In this document: piece by piece, positions 42,803 through 51,351 of the stretch
Layout: the number at the start of each line of letters is the position of its first letter
Numbering within the stretch: position 1 is the first letter of the stretch
Assembly: GCF_005780185.1 (NCBI RefSeq)
Contig: NZ_VBUI01000021.1
Location: forward strand, 1-64,000
DNA length: 64,000 nucleotides
Origin: Halomonas urmiana
GTDB lineage: Bacteria; Pseudomonadota; Gammaproteobacteria; Pseudomonadales; Halomonadaceae
Reading direction: 5' to 3'
Position numbers and translations under genes: made by a program
Notes under the pieces: generated by a model
The model's input: the letters and a program-made list of their open reading frames with translations, nothing else
Database searches by the model: none
Told to the model about the DNA's origin: nothing

Positions 42803-42815
42803 CTGGTCTGACCAG
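42803..42815. promoter_or_regulatory. GlcC-type operator CTGGTCTGACCAG
   Basis: A perfect 6+1+6 palindrome whose 11-bp core is the reverse complement of that at 40024-40034 before the permease. It begins 10 nt after the 27-bp inverted repeat and lies 104 nt upstream of glcD. Confidence 0.75.
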
Positions 42816-42918
42816 CGAACCAGAGACTGGACACGCCCCCTATTAAGGCACAGATTGGGGCCACACAGGTCATGTGCCCGGCCCCAGTGGGCGATGGGCA
42901 CTCCAGCGAGGAAGCCCC

Positions 42919-44418
42919 ATGAACATCCTCTACGACGAACGGCTCGACGGCGAGCTGGCCCCTACCGACAAGGCCGAAGTCCTGGCCGACCTGCAGCGCT
43001 CGGCGCCGGGCCTCACGCTGCTGCACCGCGAGGAGGACCTGCGCCCCTTCGAGTGCGACGGCCTCTCGGCCTATCGCGTGCTGCCGATGCTGGTGGCGCT
43101 GCCCGAGACCCTCGAGCAGGTCGAGACGCTGATGAAGCGCTGCCGGGCGCTCGGCGTACCGGTGGTGACCCGCGGCGCCGGCACCGGCCTGTCCGGCGGC
43201 GCGCTGCCGCTGGAGCAGGGCGTGCTGCTGGTGATGTCGCGCTTCAATCGCATCCTCGACCTGGACCCGGACGCCCGCATCGCCCGCCTCCAGCCCGGCG
43301 TGCGCAACCTGGCCATCTCCGAGGCGGCGGCGCCCTATGGGCTCTACTACGCCCCCGACCCTTCGTCACAGATCGCCTGCTCGATCGGCGGCAACGTGGC
43401 CGAGAACGCCGGCGGGGTGCACTGCCTGAAGTACGGGCTGACCGTGCACAACGTGATGAAGGTGGAGGTCATCACCATCGAGGGCGAGCGCATGACGCTC
43501 GGCAGCGAGGCGCTGGACGCCCCGGGCCTCGACCTGCTGGCCCTGTTCACCGGCTCCGAGGGCATGCTCGGCGTGGTCACCGAGATCACCGTCAAGCTGC
43601 TGCCCAAGCCCGAGACCGCCAAGGTGCTGATGGCGAGCTTCGACGATGTCGAGAAGGCCGGCCGCGCGGTGGGCGACATCATCGCCGCGGGCATCATCCC
43701 CGGCGGGCTCGAGATGATGGACAACCTGGCGATCCGCGCCGCCGAGGACTTCGTCAAGGCCGGCTATCCGGTGGAGGCCGAGGCCATCCTGCTCTGCGAG
43801 CTGGATGGCGTGGAGGCCGACGTCGACGACGACTGCGCCACCGTGCGCGCGGTGCTCGAGAAGGCCGGCGCCACCGACATCCAGCAGGCCCGGGACGAGG
43901 CCGAGCGCGCCCTCTTCTGGGCCGGGCGCAAGAATGCCTTTCCCGCGGTGGGCCGGATGTCGCCCGACTACTACTGCATGGATGGCACCATCCCGCGCCG
44001 CGAGCTGCCGCGGGTGCTGAAGGGCATCGGCGATCTCTCCGAGGCCTACGGCCTGCGCGTCGCCAACGTCTTCCATGCCGGCGACGGCAACATGCACCCG
44101 CTGATCCTCTTCGATGCCAACCGTCCCGGCGAGCTGGAGCAGGCCGAGGAACTCGGCGGCAAGATCCTCGAGCTGTGCGTCGAGGCGGGCGGGTCGATCA
44201 CCGGCGAGCACGGCGTGGGCCGCGAGAAGATCAACCAGATGTGCGCCCAGTTCAACCCGGGCGAGCTGACCACCTTCCATGCGGTGAAGGCGGCCTTCGA
44301 CCCCGACCGCCTGCTCAACCCGGGCAAGAACATCCCGACCCTGGCCCGCTGCGCCGAGTTCGGTGCCATGCACGTCCACAACAACGAGCTCCCGCACCCC
44401 GAGCTGCCCCGATTCTGA
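42919..44418 (+). CDS. glcD: Glycolate oxidase, FAD-linked subunit GlcD
   Basis: A 499-residue FAD-linked dehydrogenase. The PCMH-type FAD domain is at the N-terminus, with VPVVTRGAGTGLSGGALPLEQGVLLVMSRFNRI. GNVAENAGGVHCLKYGLT and FTGSEGMLGVVTEITVKLLP follow. The C-terminal substrate domain has NVFHAGDGNMHPLILFD, with metal-binding histidines, and GGSITGEHGVGREK. It oxidises glycolate (also D-lactate) to glyoxylate. GAGGAAG precedes the ATG at 42919. It is the first gene of glcDEFG. Confidence 0.95.
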   Translation: MNILYDERLDGELAPTDKAEVLADLQRSAPGLTLLHREEDLRPFECDGLSAYRVLPMLVALPETLEQVETLMKRCRALGVPVVTRGAGTGLSGGALPLEQGVLLVMSRFNRILDLDPDARIARLQPGVRNLAISEAAAPYGLYYAPDPSSQIACSIGGNVAENAGGVHCLKYGLTVHNVMKVEVITIEGERMTLGSEALDAPGLDLLALFTGSEGMLGVVTEITVKLLPKPETAKVLMASFDDVEKAGRAVGDIIAAGIIPGGLEMMDNLAIRAAEDFVKAGYPVEAEAILLCELDGVEADVDDDCATVRAVLEKAGATDIQQARDEAERALFWAGRKNAFPAVGRMSPDYYCMDGTIPRRELPRVLKGIGDLSEAYGLRVANVFHAGDGNMHPLILFDANRPGELEQAEELGGKILELCVEAGGSITGEHGVGREKINQMCAQFNPGELTTFHAVKAAFDPDRLLNPGKNIPTLARCAEFGAMHVHNNELPHPELPRF

Positions 44419-44427
44419 GGATTACTC

Positions 44428-45546
44428 ATGGCCGAGACACGACCCACATCGACCGACCAGGACATCAGTGAGGCGCTCGGCGAGCGCGTGCGCCGGGCCG
44501 CCGAGGCGGGGACGGCATTGCGCATCGCCGGCGGCGACACCAAGGCCTTCTTTGGTCGAGAAATTCAGGGCCGCCCCGAGGAGATCGAGACGCTCTCGAC
44601 CCGCGAGCACCGCGGCATCACCGCCTACGACCCGGTGGAGCTGATCATCTCGGTGCGCGCCGGCACCCCGCTGGCCGAGCTGGAGGCCACCCTGGCCGAC
44701 AACGGTCAGATGCTCGGCTGCGAGCCGCCCCACTTCGGCGAGGGCGCCACCGTGGGTGGCATGGTCGCCACCGGCCTCTCGGGCCCACGCCGCCCCTGGG
44801 CCGGCAGCGTGCGCGACTTCGTGCTGGGCACCCGGGTCATCACCCACGAGGGGCACCAGCAGCGCTTCGGCGGCGAGGTGATGAAGAACGTCGCCGGCTA
44901 TGACCTGTCGCGGCTGATGGTCGGTGCCCAGGGCACCCTGGGGCTGATCACCGAGGTGTCGCTCAAGGTGCTGCCGACGCCCGGCGCCCGCCACAGCCTG
45001 CGCCTCGAGATGCCGCTGGCCGAGGCCCTGGCGAAGCTGGCCGAGTGGGGCCGCTCCCCGCTGCCCATCACCGCCGCCGCCTGGCACGACGGCGCCCTGC
45101 ACCTACGCCTGGAGGGCGGGCCGAGTTCGGTGGCCGCCACCCGCGAGCGGCTGGGCGGCGAGGAGCTGGACAACGGCTTCTGGGAGGACCTGCGCGAGCA
45201 GCGCCTGGCGTTCTTCTCCCGCGAGGATGACCGCGTCCTGTGGCGCCTCTCGCTACCCCACAACACCCCGTCGCTGTGCCTGCCCGGCGTCGAGGAGGCG
45301 GACCTGATCTACGACTGGGCCGGCACCCAGCGTTGGCTGCGCAGCGACCTCGAGGCGGACACCCTGCGCGAGGCCTGCGCCCGCGCCGGTGGACACGCTA
45401 CCTGCCTGGGCAACCGCCATGGCCCGGGCCAGGCCGACCCGTTCATGCCGCTGGAACCCGTGGTGGAGAAGTACCATCGCAACCTGAAGGCCCAGATGGA
45501 CCCGAAGGGCATCTTCAATCCTGGCCGACTCTACGCGGCGATCTGA
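44428..45546 (+). CDS. glcE: Glycolate oxidase, FAD-binding subunit GlcE
   Basis: A 372-residue subunit, usual length for GlcE. The FAD-binding half contains LIISVRAGTPLAELEATLADNGQMLGCEPPHFGEGATVGGMVATGLSGPRRPWAGSVRDFVLG and EVMKNVAGYDLSRLMVGAQGTLGLITEVSLKVLP. It ends KAQMDPKGIFNPGRLY, the family C-terminus. It assembles with GlcD and GlcF at the inner membrane. It starts 9 nt after glcD. Confidence 0.94.
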   Translation: MAETRPTSTDQDISEALGERVRRAAEAGTALRIAGGDTKAFFGREIQGRPEEIETLSTREHRGITAYDPVELIISVRAGTPLAELEATLADNGQMLGCEPPHFGEGATVGGMVATGLSGPRRPWAGSVRDFVLGTRVITHEGHQQRFGGEVMKNVAGYDLSRLMVGAQGTLGLITEVSLKVLPTPGARHSLRLEMPLAEALAKLAEWGRSPLPITAAAWHDGALHLRLEGGPSSVAATRERLGGEELDNGFWEDLREQRLAFFSREDDRVLWRLSLPHNTPSLCLPGVEEADLIYDWAGTQRWLRSDLEADTLREACARAGGHATCLGNRHGPGQADPFMPLEPVVEKYHRNLKAQMDPKGIFNPGRLYAAI

Positions 45547-45569
45547 GACCTCTAGGGGGAATAGCCGAG

Positions 45570-46853
45570 ATGCAGACGCACTTTACCGAGGAAGACCTCC
45601 AGAAGCCCCATATCCGCGAGGCCGACCGGGTCTTGCGCACCTGCGTGCACTGCGGCTTCTGCAACGCCACCTGCCCCACCTACCAGCTGCTGGGCGACGA
45701 GCGCGACGGCCCCCGCGGACGCATCTACCTGATGAAGGAGATGCTCGAGAGCCCGGAAGACGACACCCAGGTCACCGAGGAGACCCGGCTGCACCTCGAC
45801 CGCTGCCTCACCTGCCGCAACTGCGAGACCACCTGTCCCTCCGGGGTGGAGTACCACAAGCTGCTCGACATCGGCCGCGCCGAGATCGAGCGTCGGGTGC
45901 CGCGCCGGCCCGCCGAGCGTGCCCTGCGCCTCGGGCTGCGCAAGGCACTCGTGGAGCCGAAGCGCTTCCAGGCGCTGCTCAAGCTGGGCCAGACCTTCCG
46001 CCCGCTGGTGCCCGGCGCGCTGGCCGACAAGATGCCCCCGACGCCGGTGGATGCCGGCGTGCGCCCCGAGGGCAGGCGCCACGCGCGACAGATGCTGATC
46101 CTCGAGGGCTGCGTGCAGCCCGGACTCTCGCCCAACACCAACGCCGCCACCGCCCGGGTGCTTGATCGACTCGGCATCGGCCTGACCCCGGCGCCGGAGG
46201 CCGGCTGCTGCGGCGCCATCGACTTCCACCTCAACGCCCAGGAGGCCGGGCGAGCCCGCATGCGCGCCAACATCGATGCCTGGTGGCCGCATATCGACAA
46301 AACGGGCGAGGCCGGTGTTGAGGCCATCGTCCAGACCGCCAGTGGCTGCGGGGCGATGGTCAAGGAGTACGCCGAGGTGCTCGCCGACGACCCCGACTAC
46401 GCCGCCAAGGCCGAGCGCGTCAGCGCCCTGGCCAAGGATCTCGTGGAGGTGCTGCGCGACGAGGACCTCGCGACCCTGGAGGTGAAGGAGAGCCGGCGAC
46501 TCGCCTTCCACTGCCCCTGCACCCTGCAGCACGCCCAGAGGCTCAACGGCGCCGTGGAGCAGGTGCTGCGCGGGCTCGGCTTCACCCTCACTCCGGTCCA
46601 GGACGCCCACCTCTGCTGCGGCTCAGCCGGCACCTACTCCGTCACCCAGCCGGAGCTGGCCACCCAGCTGCGTGACAACAAGCTGGATAGCCTCGAAGCC
46701 GGCAATCCCGAGGTGATCGTCACCGCCAACATCGGCTGCCAGACCCACCTCGCCGGCGCCAACCGGACCCCGGTGCGCCACTGGATCGAGATCGTCGATG
46801 AGGCATTAACCCCAGCTACGAGCAACGAGCTGCGGGCCACGAGCAGCCCGTAG
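45570..46853 (+). CDS. glcF: Glycolate oxidase, iron-sulfur subunit GlcF
   Basis: A 427-residue subunit. Two 4Fe-4S motifs are CVHCGFCNATCP (about 25-36) and CLTCRNCETTCP (about 76-87). Two CCG domains follow (AGCCGAIDFHL and HLCCGSAGTYS) that pass electrons to quinone. The conserved part ends at HWIEIVDEAL. The last 15 or so residues (TPATSNELRATSSP) are encoded by degenerate repeat sequence, and the TAG stop is immediately followed by the tandem 7-mers, so the repeat has grown into the gene end. Confidence 0.94.
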   Translation: MQTHFTEEDLQKPHIREADRVLRTCVHCGFCNATCPTYQLLGDERDGPRGRIYLMKEMLESPEDDTQVTEETRLHLDRCLTCRNCETTCPSGVEYHKLLDIGRAEIERRVPRRPAERALRLGLRKALVEPKRFQALLKLGQTFRPLVPGALADKMPPTPVDAGVRPEGRRHARQMLILEGCVQPGLSPNTNAATARVLDRLGIGLTPAPEAGCCGAIDFHLNAQEAGRARMRANIDAWWPHIDKTGEAGVEAIVQTASGCGAMVKEYAEVLADDPDYAAKAERVSALAKDLVEVLRDEDLATLEVKESRRLAFHCPCTLQHAQRLNGAVEQVLRGLGFTLTPVQDAHLCCGSAGTYSVTQPELATQLRDNKLDSLEAGNPEVIVTANIGCQTHLAGANRTPVRHWIEIVDEALTPATSNELRATSSP

Positions 46854-46896
46854 CTCGAAGCTCGAAGCTCGAAGCTCGAAGCTCGAAGCTCGAAGC
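46853..46896. repeat. Six tandem copies of GCTCGAA at the glcF-glcG junction
   Basis: Six perfect head-to-tail copies of the 7-mer GCTCGAA run from 46853 to 46894, ending GC. Upstream, 46813-46852 contains looser relatives (AGCTACGAGC, AACGAGCTGC, CACGAGCAGC), suggesting an older, decayed part of the same array inside the glcF coding end. It ends 23 nt before the glcG start. Confidence 0.9.
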
Positions 46897-46919
46897 CATT
46901 ATCCAAAAAGGAGACTTCC

Positions 46920-47321
46920 ATGAAGAGCAAGCCCGTAATGACCCTGGATGACGTCAACGCCCTGCTGGACGCCGGCCAGAAGGAAGCCGAGGCCAACGGC
47001 TGGGCCGTGACCATTGCCGTGGCCGACGATGGCGGCCACCTGCTCGGCCTCCGCCGCCTCGACGGCGCCCCGCCCTTCAGCGCCAACGTGGCCGGCGAGA
47101 AGGCGCGCAACGCCGCCATCGGCCGCAAGGAGACTCAGGTATTCGAGGACATGATCAACAACGGCCGCACCGCCTTCGTCACCGCGCCGATGCAGGCGCT
47201 GCTGGCCGGCGGCGTGCCGGTGATCGTCGAGGGTCAGGTGGCCGGCAGCGTCGGCATCTCCGGCGTCACCCCGCCCCAGGACGTCCAGGTGGCCAAGGCC
47301 GCGGTCGCCGTCCTCGGCTGA
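46920..47321 (+). CDS. glcG: GlcG/HbpS-like DUF336 protein
   Basis: A 133-residue protein of the GlcG/HbpS family. LDDVNALLDAGQKEAEANGWAVTIAVADDGGHLLGLRRLDGAPP, KARNAAIGRKET and the Gly-rich GGVPVIVEGQVAGSVGISG are diagnostic. Relatives bind haem or cobalamin-like ligands; the role in glycolate use is unknown, although the gene is commonly in glc operons. AAAGGAGAC precedes the ATG. It is the last gene of glcDEFG here; malate synthase glcB is absent. Confidence 0.92.
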   Translation: MKSKPVMTLDDVNALLDAGQKEAEANGWAVTIAVADDGGHLLGLRRLDGAPPFSANVAGEKARNAAIGRKETQVFEDMINNGRTAFVTAPMQALLAGGVPVIVEGQVAGSVGISGVTPPQDVQVAKAAVAVLG

Positions 47322-47344
47322 CCGTTGCCCGCCCAGCCCTTCTA

Positions 47345-47368
47345 AAGGCCCCGCCATGGCGGGGCCTT
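47345..47368 (+). terminator. Terminator of the glc operon
   Basis: AAGGCCCCGCC/GGCGGGGCCTT (47345-47355/47358-47368), an 11-bp stem with a tight 2-nt loop, lies 23 nt past the glcG stop and is followed by CTTG. Confidence 0.78.
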
Positions 47369-47474
47369 CTTGATGCGGGCCTTGGGCCGGCAGGAGATGG
47401 AACTCAGCCCGGGCGTGGTCCAGACTGACAGCGTGTCCGCGCTGATCGACGCCCCAGGCGTCGGGGATGAGTTC

Positions 47475-47741
47475 ATGGCAGGTGGATGGTCGAAAGATGG
47501 TGCCGTCCAGGAGCAGATCGACAGCACCGTCGAGGATGCCCTGGCACGTTCGCGCCAACAGTTGCCGGACGGCGAGAGCGCCGAGCAGTGTGACGAGTGC
47601 GGGGAACCGATCCCCCAGGCGCGCCGCGATGCGATCCGCGGCGTGCGCTTCTGTCTCGGGTGCCAGGCCGAACGGGACAAGCGGCAAGGCCCGGCCGCCG
47701 GGTACAACCGGCGCGGCAGCAAGGACAGCCAGCTGCGCTGA
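47475..47741 (+). CDS. DksA/TraR-type zinc-finger protein, YbiI-like
   Basis: An 88-residue protein, the length of E. coli YbiI. MAGGWSKDGAVQEQIDSTVEDALARSR is the helical N-terminus, and the C4 zinc finger is CDECGEPIPQARRDAIRGVRFCLGC (C-X2-C-X17-C-X2-C). It lacks the long coiled coil of DksA, so it is a small homologue of uncertain function. The start at 47475 is chosen because it matches the family N-terminus; the frame stays open further upstream, but that part is not family-like. Confidence 0.85.
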   Translation: MAGGWSKDGAVQEQIDSTVEDALARSRQQLPDGESAEQCDECGEPIPQARRDAIRGVRFCLGCQAERDKRQGPAAGYNRRGSKDSQLR

Positions 47742-48083
47742 GGCGCCACTACCTCGCCACTACCTCGCCGTTCCCGCCGGAAGCGAGGCGCCACTCAGGA
47801 CGCCCCTTCCTCCTCACCGGCCTCATTGCACGGCTTACACGCCTCCTGCTCCCCCTCCTGATCGGGGCAGAGCCGAACCAGTTCTGCGTCGGCTCGGGCC
47901 TGCCGCCCGGGGCCTCCTCGGAGCCCCGCCGACCCGCTCACCGCGCTGGGCGGAATGCTGGCGGGACTCGCGCCTTGTGTGCTGCCCCTTGCCCGACGTC
48001 GGCACGCCGCCACGGCGTTGCATCATGCACGACTCGGCCCCATGGTAGACTGCACGATTTCTAAGGTGGGAGCCCCGGCACAC
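47742..48083 (+). other. 342-nt intergenic region, no gene recognised
   Basis: I see no convincing coding sequence. CCACTACCTCG occurs twice in tandem near 47747-47769, and GAGGCGCCACT occurs on both sides of that (about 47740 and 47785). The segment ends with the likely promoter and leader of the GNAT-nitrilase gene. Confidence 0.5.
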
Positions 48084-49655
48084 ATGTCCCTCGACGACCT
48101 GCACCTCAACCTGCGCAACCTCGGCCCGGACGACTACCCGCAGCTCAAGACTCTGATGGACCGGGTCTATCACGATATCGGCGGGGCCTGGCCCCAGGCC
48201 ACCATCGACAAGCTGATCGCGGAGTTCCCCGACGGCCAGATCCTCATCGAAGACGACGAGACCATCGTCGGCGTGGCCCTGACCGTGCTGGTCGACTACG
48301 ACACCTTCTCCAACCCGCACCGCTACGACGACTTGATCGGCAAGCGCGAGACCATCCTCAACGATCCGGATGGCGATGCCATGTACGGCCTCGACGTGCT
48401 GATCCATCCGGACTATCGCGGCTATCGCCTGGGGCGGCGGCTGTATGAGGCGCGCAAGGAGCTGTGTCGCTCCATGAACCTGCGCTCGATCCTGGCCGGC
48501 GGGCGCATCCCCCACTACCACCAGCACGCCCACGAGCTCTCCCCGGCCGAGTACCTCGACAAGGTGGCCCGCAAGGAGATCCACGACCCCATCCTCTCCT
48601 TCCAGCTGGCCAACGACTTCCAGGTCAAGCGCCTGCTGCGCAAGTACCTGCCGGAAGACGAGAAGTCCCAGGGCTTCGCGACACTGCTGGAGTGGAACAA
48701 CATCCTCTTCGAGCCGGCCGAGCGGGTGCTGGAGAATCGCCCGACCCAGGTGCGAGTCGGCGCGGTGCAGTGGCAGATGCGCGAGTTCTCCTCGGTGGAA
48801 TCGGTGCTGCAGCAGGTCGAGTACTTCGTCGACGCGCTCTCCGACTACCAGAGCGACTTCGCCGTCTTCCCCGAACTCTTCAACGCGCCGCTGATGGGCC
48901 TGCAGGACCGCGCCGCCCAGCAGGACCAGATGGCCGCCATCCGCTTCCTGGCCGGCTTCACCGAGCAGTTCAAGACCGAGCTCTCGCGCATGGCGGTCTC
49001 CTGCAACATCAACATCGTGGCCGGCTCAATGATCGAAGAGCGCGAGGATGGCCAGCTCTTCAACGTCTGCTACCTGTTCCATCGCGACGGCAGCCTGGAG
49101 GCCCAGTCCAAGCTGCACATCACCCCCCAGGAGCGCCGCGACTGGGTGATCGAGGGCGGCGACGAGCTCAAGGTCTTCGACACCGACGCCGGCCGCGTGG
49201 GCATCCTGATCTGCTACGACGTCGAGTTCCCCGAACTCTCGCGCCTGCTGGCCGACCAGGACATGGACATCCTCTTCGTGCCCTTCTGGACCGACACCAA
49301 GAACGGCTACCTGCGGGTGCGTCACTGCGCCCAGGCCCGAGCCATCGAGAACGAGTGCTACGTGGTGCTGTGCGGCAGCGTCGGCAACGTGCCTTCCATC
49401 GAGAACATGGAGATCCAGTACGCCCAGTCGTCGGTCTTCTCGCCCTCGGACTTCGCCTTCCCCCACGACGCCGTGCTCTCCGAGACCACACCCAATACCG
49501 AGATGATCATGTTCTCGGACCTCGACCTGACCCGGCTCACCGTGGTGCGCGCCGAGGGCTCGGTGACCAACCTCAAGGACCGACGAAAGGACCTGTTCGA
49601 CCTGCGCTGGCGCGACTGGTCCTGGAAGTCCGGCGCCAACCTGGAGGAGAGCTGA
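48084..49655 (+). CDS. Bifunctional GNAT acetyltransferase / carbon-nitrogen hydrolase
   Basis: A 523-residue fusion. Residues about 1-200 are a GNAT domain (YGLDVLIHPDYRGYRLGRRLYEARKEL contains the acetyl-CoA-binding loop). Residues about 225-510 are a nitrilase-type hydrolase with the Glu-Lys-Cys triad: E in FAVFPELFNAP, K in SKLHITPQERRDW, and C in GILICYDVEFPELS. The hydrolase should act on an amide; the GNAT part may acylate an amine, perhaps the same metabolite. This fusion is widespread but has no assigned pathway that I can name. The start at 48084 is tentative; GTG at 48069 and ATG at 48042 are in frame. Confidence 0.88.
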   Translation: MSLDDLHLNLRNLGPDDYPQLKTLMDRVYHDIGGAWPQATIDKLIAEFPDGQILIEDDETIVGVALTVLVDYDTFSNPHRYDDLIGKRETILNDPDGDAMYGLDVLIHPDYRGYRLGRRLYEARKELCRSMNLRSILAGGRIPHYHQHAHELSPAEYLDKVARKEIHDPILSFQLANDFQVKRLLRKYLPEDEKSQGFATLLEWNNILFEPAERVLENRPTQVRVGAVQWQMREFSSVESVLQQVEYFVDALSDYQSDFAVFPELFNAPLMGLQDRAAQQDQMAAIRFLAGFTEQFKTELSRMAVSCNINIVAGSMIEEREDGQLFNVCYLFHRDGSLEAQSKLHITPQERRDWVIEGGDELKVFDTDAGRVGILICYDVEFPELSRLLADQDMDILFVPFWTDTKNGYLRVRHCAQARAIENECYVVLCGSVGNVPSIENMEIQYAQSSVFSPSDFAFPHDAVLSETTPNTEMIMFSDLDLTRLTVVRAEGSVTNLKDRRKDLFDLRWRDWSWKSGANLEES

Positions 49656-49659
49656 CGCC

Positions 49660-50481
49660 ATGCTCGCCCGGCTGCTGCGCCTGGGGAGCCGGCGCTTCGA
49701 GCAACGCCACCCCGTCCCCGCCGCCGAGTGGGCCGAGGCCCGGGAACGGGTGGCGTTGCTCGCCGCCCTGCCCGACGACCAGGCCGAACGGCTCGGTCAG
49801 CGGGCCTGGCAGTTCGTGCATGCCAAGCGGTTGAGCCTGCACCCGGAGCTTGCCGAGACGATCACCTTCGACGCCCCGGCCCGGCTCGCCCTCGCGGGCC
49901 AGGCCTGCCTGCTGACCCTTGGCTGGTGCGAGAGCGAGCACATTGATGCCTTCGCCAACGTCCACGAGATCCTGATCCTTCCCGACGCCTTCCAGCGGCG
50001 GGTGGAAGAGATGGACGAGTTCGGCGTGGTCCACGAGTACGAAGACGAGCGCGCCGGCGAGACCTCCCTGCAGGGCCCGGTGGTGGTCGCCTGGCCCGAC
50101 CTCATGGCAAGCGGCGGGCTCGACGGCTTCAACGTGCTGATCCACGAACTGGCCCACAAGCTCGACCTCGGTAACTCCCTGGACGTCGACGGCTTTCCGC
50201 CGCTGCCCAGAGAGATCGATCCGCGGGAGTGGTATCGCATCTTCATGGGGGTCTGGGAGGATCTCCAGGCGCGCCTCGCCCGGGGCGAGGCGACGCCCAT
50301 CGACGACTACGCCGCGAGCCACCCGGGGGAGTGCTTCGCGGTCTGCTGCGAGCACTTCTTCAGCGATCCCGACCGCCTCCACCGGGCCTATCCGGCGCTC
50401 TATGGCCTGCTATCGCGCTATTTCCATCAGGATCCGCTGGCACGCCTCCCGTCGGACGCCGGCTCCCTACGCCCCGGCTAG
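49660..50481 (+). CDS. mtfA: Zinc peptidase MtfA-like (Mlc titration factor family)
   Basis: A 273-residue M90-family protein. The zinc motif H162-E-x-x-H166 is in NVLIHELAHKLDLGN, and a downstream glutamate is in ECFAVCCEHFF. The N-terminal half ALPDDQAERLGQRAWQFVHAKRL is typical. E. coli MtfA is a soluble peptidase that binds the glucose regulator Mlc. It starts 4 nt after the GNAT-nitrilase stop, so the two are probably cotranscribed, with no obvious functional link. Confidence 0.92.
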   Translation: MLARLLRLGSRRFEQRHPVPAAEWAEARERVALLAALPDDQAERLGQRAWQFVHAKRLSLHPELAETITFDAPARLALAGQACLLTLGWCESEHIDAFANVHEILILPDAFQRRVEEMDEFGVVHEYEDERAGETSLQGPVVVAWPDLMASGGLDGFNVLIHELAHKLDLGNSLDVDGFPPLPREIDPREWYRIFMGVWEDLQARLARGEATPIDDYAASHPGECFAVCCEHFFSDPDRLHRAYPALYGLLSRYFHQDPLARLPSDAGSLRPG

Positions 50482-50586
50482 CCCCGGTGCGCGACGCGGG
50501 CTCTCATCTGCTCCCATAAGCCTGTGGTAAGACTGGGGTGACAGAGTGCTGCATCGGCAAGCCCTGTCAGTGGAGAAGAAACCGCC

Positions 50587-51351
50587 GTGACCTCCCCCCT
50601 AGTATCCGTGATCGTTCCCGCCCGTGATGAAGCGGGCAACCTGCCCGGCCTGCTGAATGAAATCGACACTGCCCTGGCCACCATCGAGCATGAGGTGCTG
50701 GTCGTGGACGACGGCTCCCGGGATGACACCTGGGCGAAGCTCGAGGCGTGGGCGGCCGAAAATGCCAGGCTTCGCCCCCTGCGCCACACCGAGAGCGCCG
50801 GTCAGAGCACCTCGGTGTGGCAGGCCGGATACGAGGCCCGAGGCGAATGGCTGGCCACCCTGGACGGCGACGGCCAGAACGACCCCGCCGACCTGCCGAG
50901 CCTGATCGAACGGGCCCGCCAGGGCGACGTCACCCTGGTCGCCGGCCACCGCACCAGCCGTCATGATGACTGGCTCAAGCGTATCTCCTCGCGGGTCGCC
51001 AACGGCGTGCGCGCCCGGCTGCTGGGGGACGAGACCCCGGATACCGGCTGCGGGCTGAAGGTCATGCGGCGCGAGGCCTTCCTGCGCCTGCCCTACTTCA
51101 ACCACATGCACCGCTTCCTGCCGGCGCTGGTCCAGGCCCAGGGCGGCCGCTGCGTCTCGCTGCCGGTCAATCATCGACCCCGGGGCGCCGGCCGCTCCCA
51201 CTATGGTCTCAACGACCGGCTCTGGGCCGGCCTCGTCGACATGGCAGGCGTAATGTGGCTGCGTCGCCGCTCGCGCCTGCCGGCCGCACTCGAGACCCTC
51301 GCCCCGGTGGACACCGCGGCCCGAGACGAGCGGATGGAGCGCACGACATGA
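50587..51351 (+). CDS. Family 2 glycosyltransferase, dolichol-phosphate-mannose-synthase-like
   Basis: A 254-residue GT2 enzyme. VSVIVPARDEAGNLPGLLNEI is the nucleotide-binding start, EVLVVDDGSRDDTW the DxD-preceding region, LATLDGDGQNDPADLPSLI the DxD site, and TPDTGCGLKVMRREAFLRLPYFNHMHRFLPALVQAQGG the acceptor site. Such enzymes load a sugar on undecaprenyl phosphate. It forms an overlapping operon with a LAB_N protein and an ArnT-like transferase, which would use that lipid-linked sugar. Confidence 0.92.
   Translation: MTSPLVSVIVPARDEAGNLPGLLNEIDTALATIEHEVLVVDDGSRDDTWAKLEAWAAENARLRPLRHTESAGQSTSVWQAGYEARGEWLATLDGDGQNDPADLPSLIERARQGDVTLVAGHRTSRHDDWLKRISSRVANGVRARLLGDETPDTGCGLKVMRREAFLRLPYFNHMHRFLPALVQAQGGRCVSLPVNHRPRGAGRSHYGLNDRLWAGLVDMAGVMWLRRRSRLPAALETLAPVDTAARDERMERTT

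Noticed and set aside
46813-46896. Possible CRISPR-like array at the glcF end
   Set aside because: Repeats are 7 bp and contiguous, without spacers. It is a simple tandem repeat.
47370-47474. Longer N-terminus for the YbiI-like protein
   Set aside because: The frame is open, but the added 35 residues are not family-like and overlap the terminator region of glcG. The 88-residue form equals YbiI.
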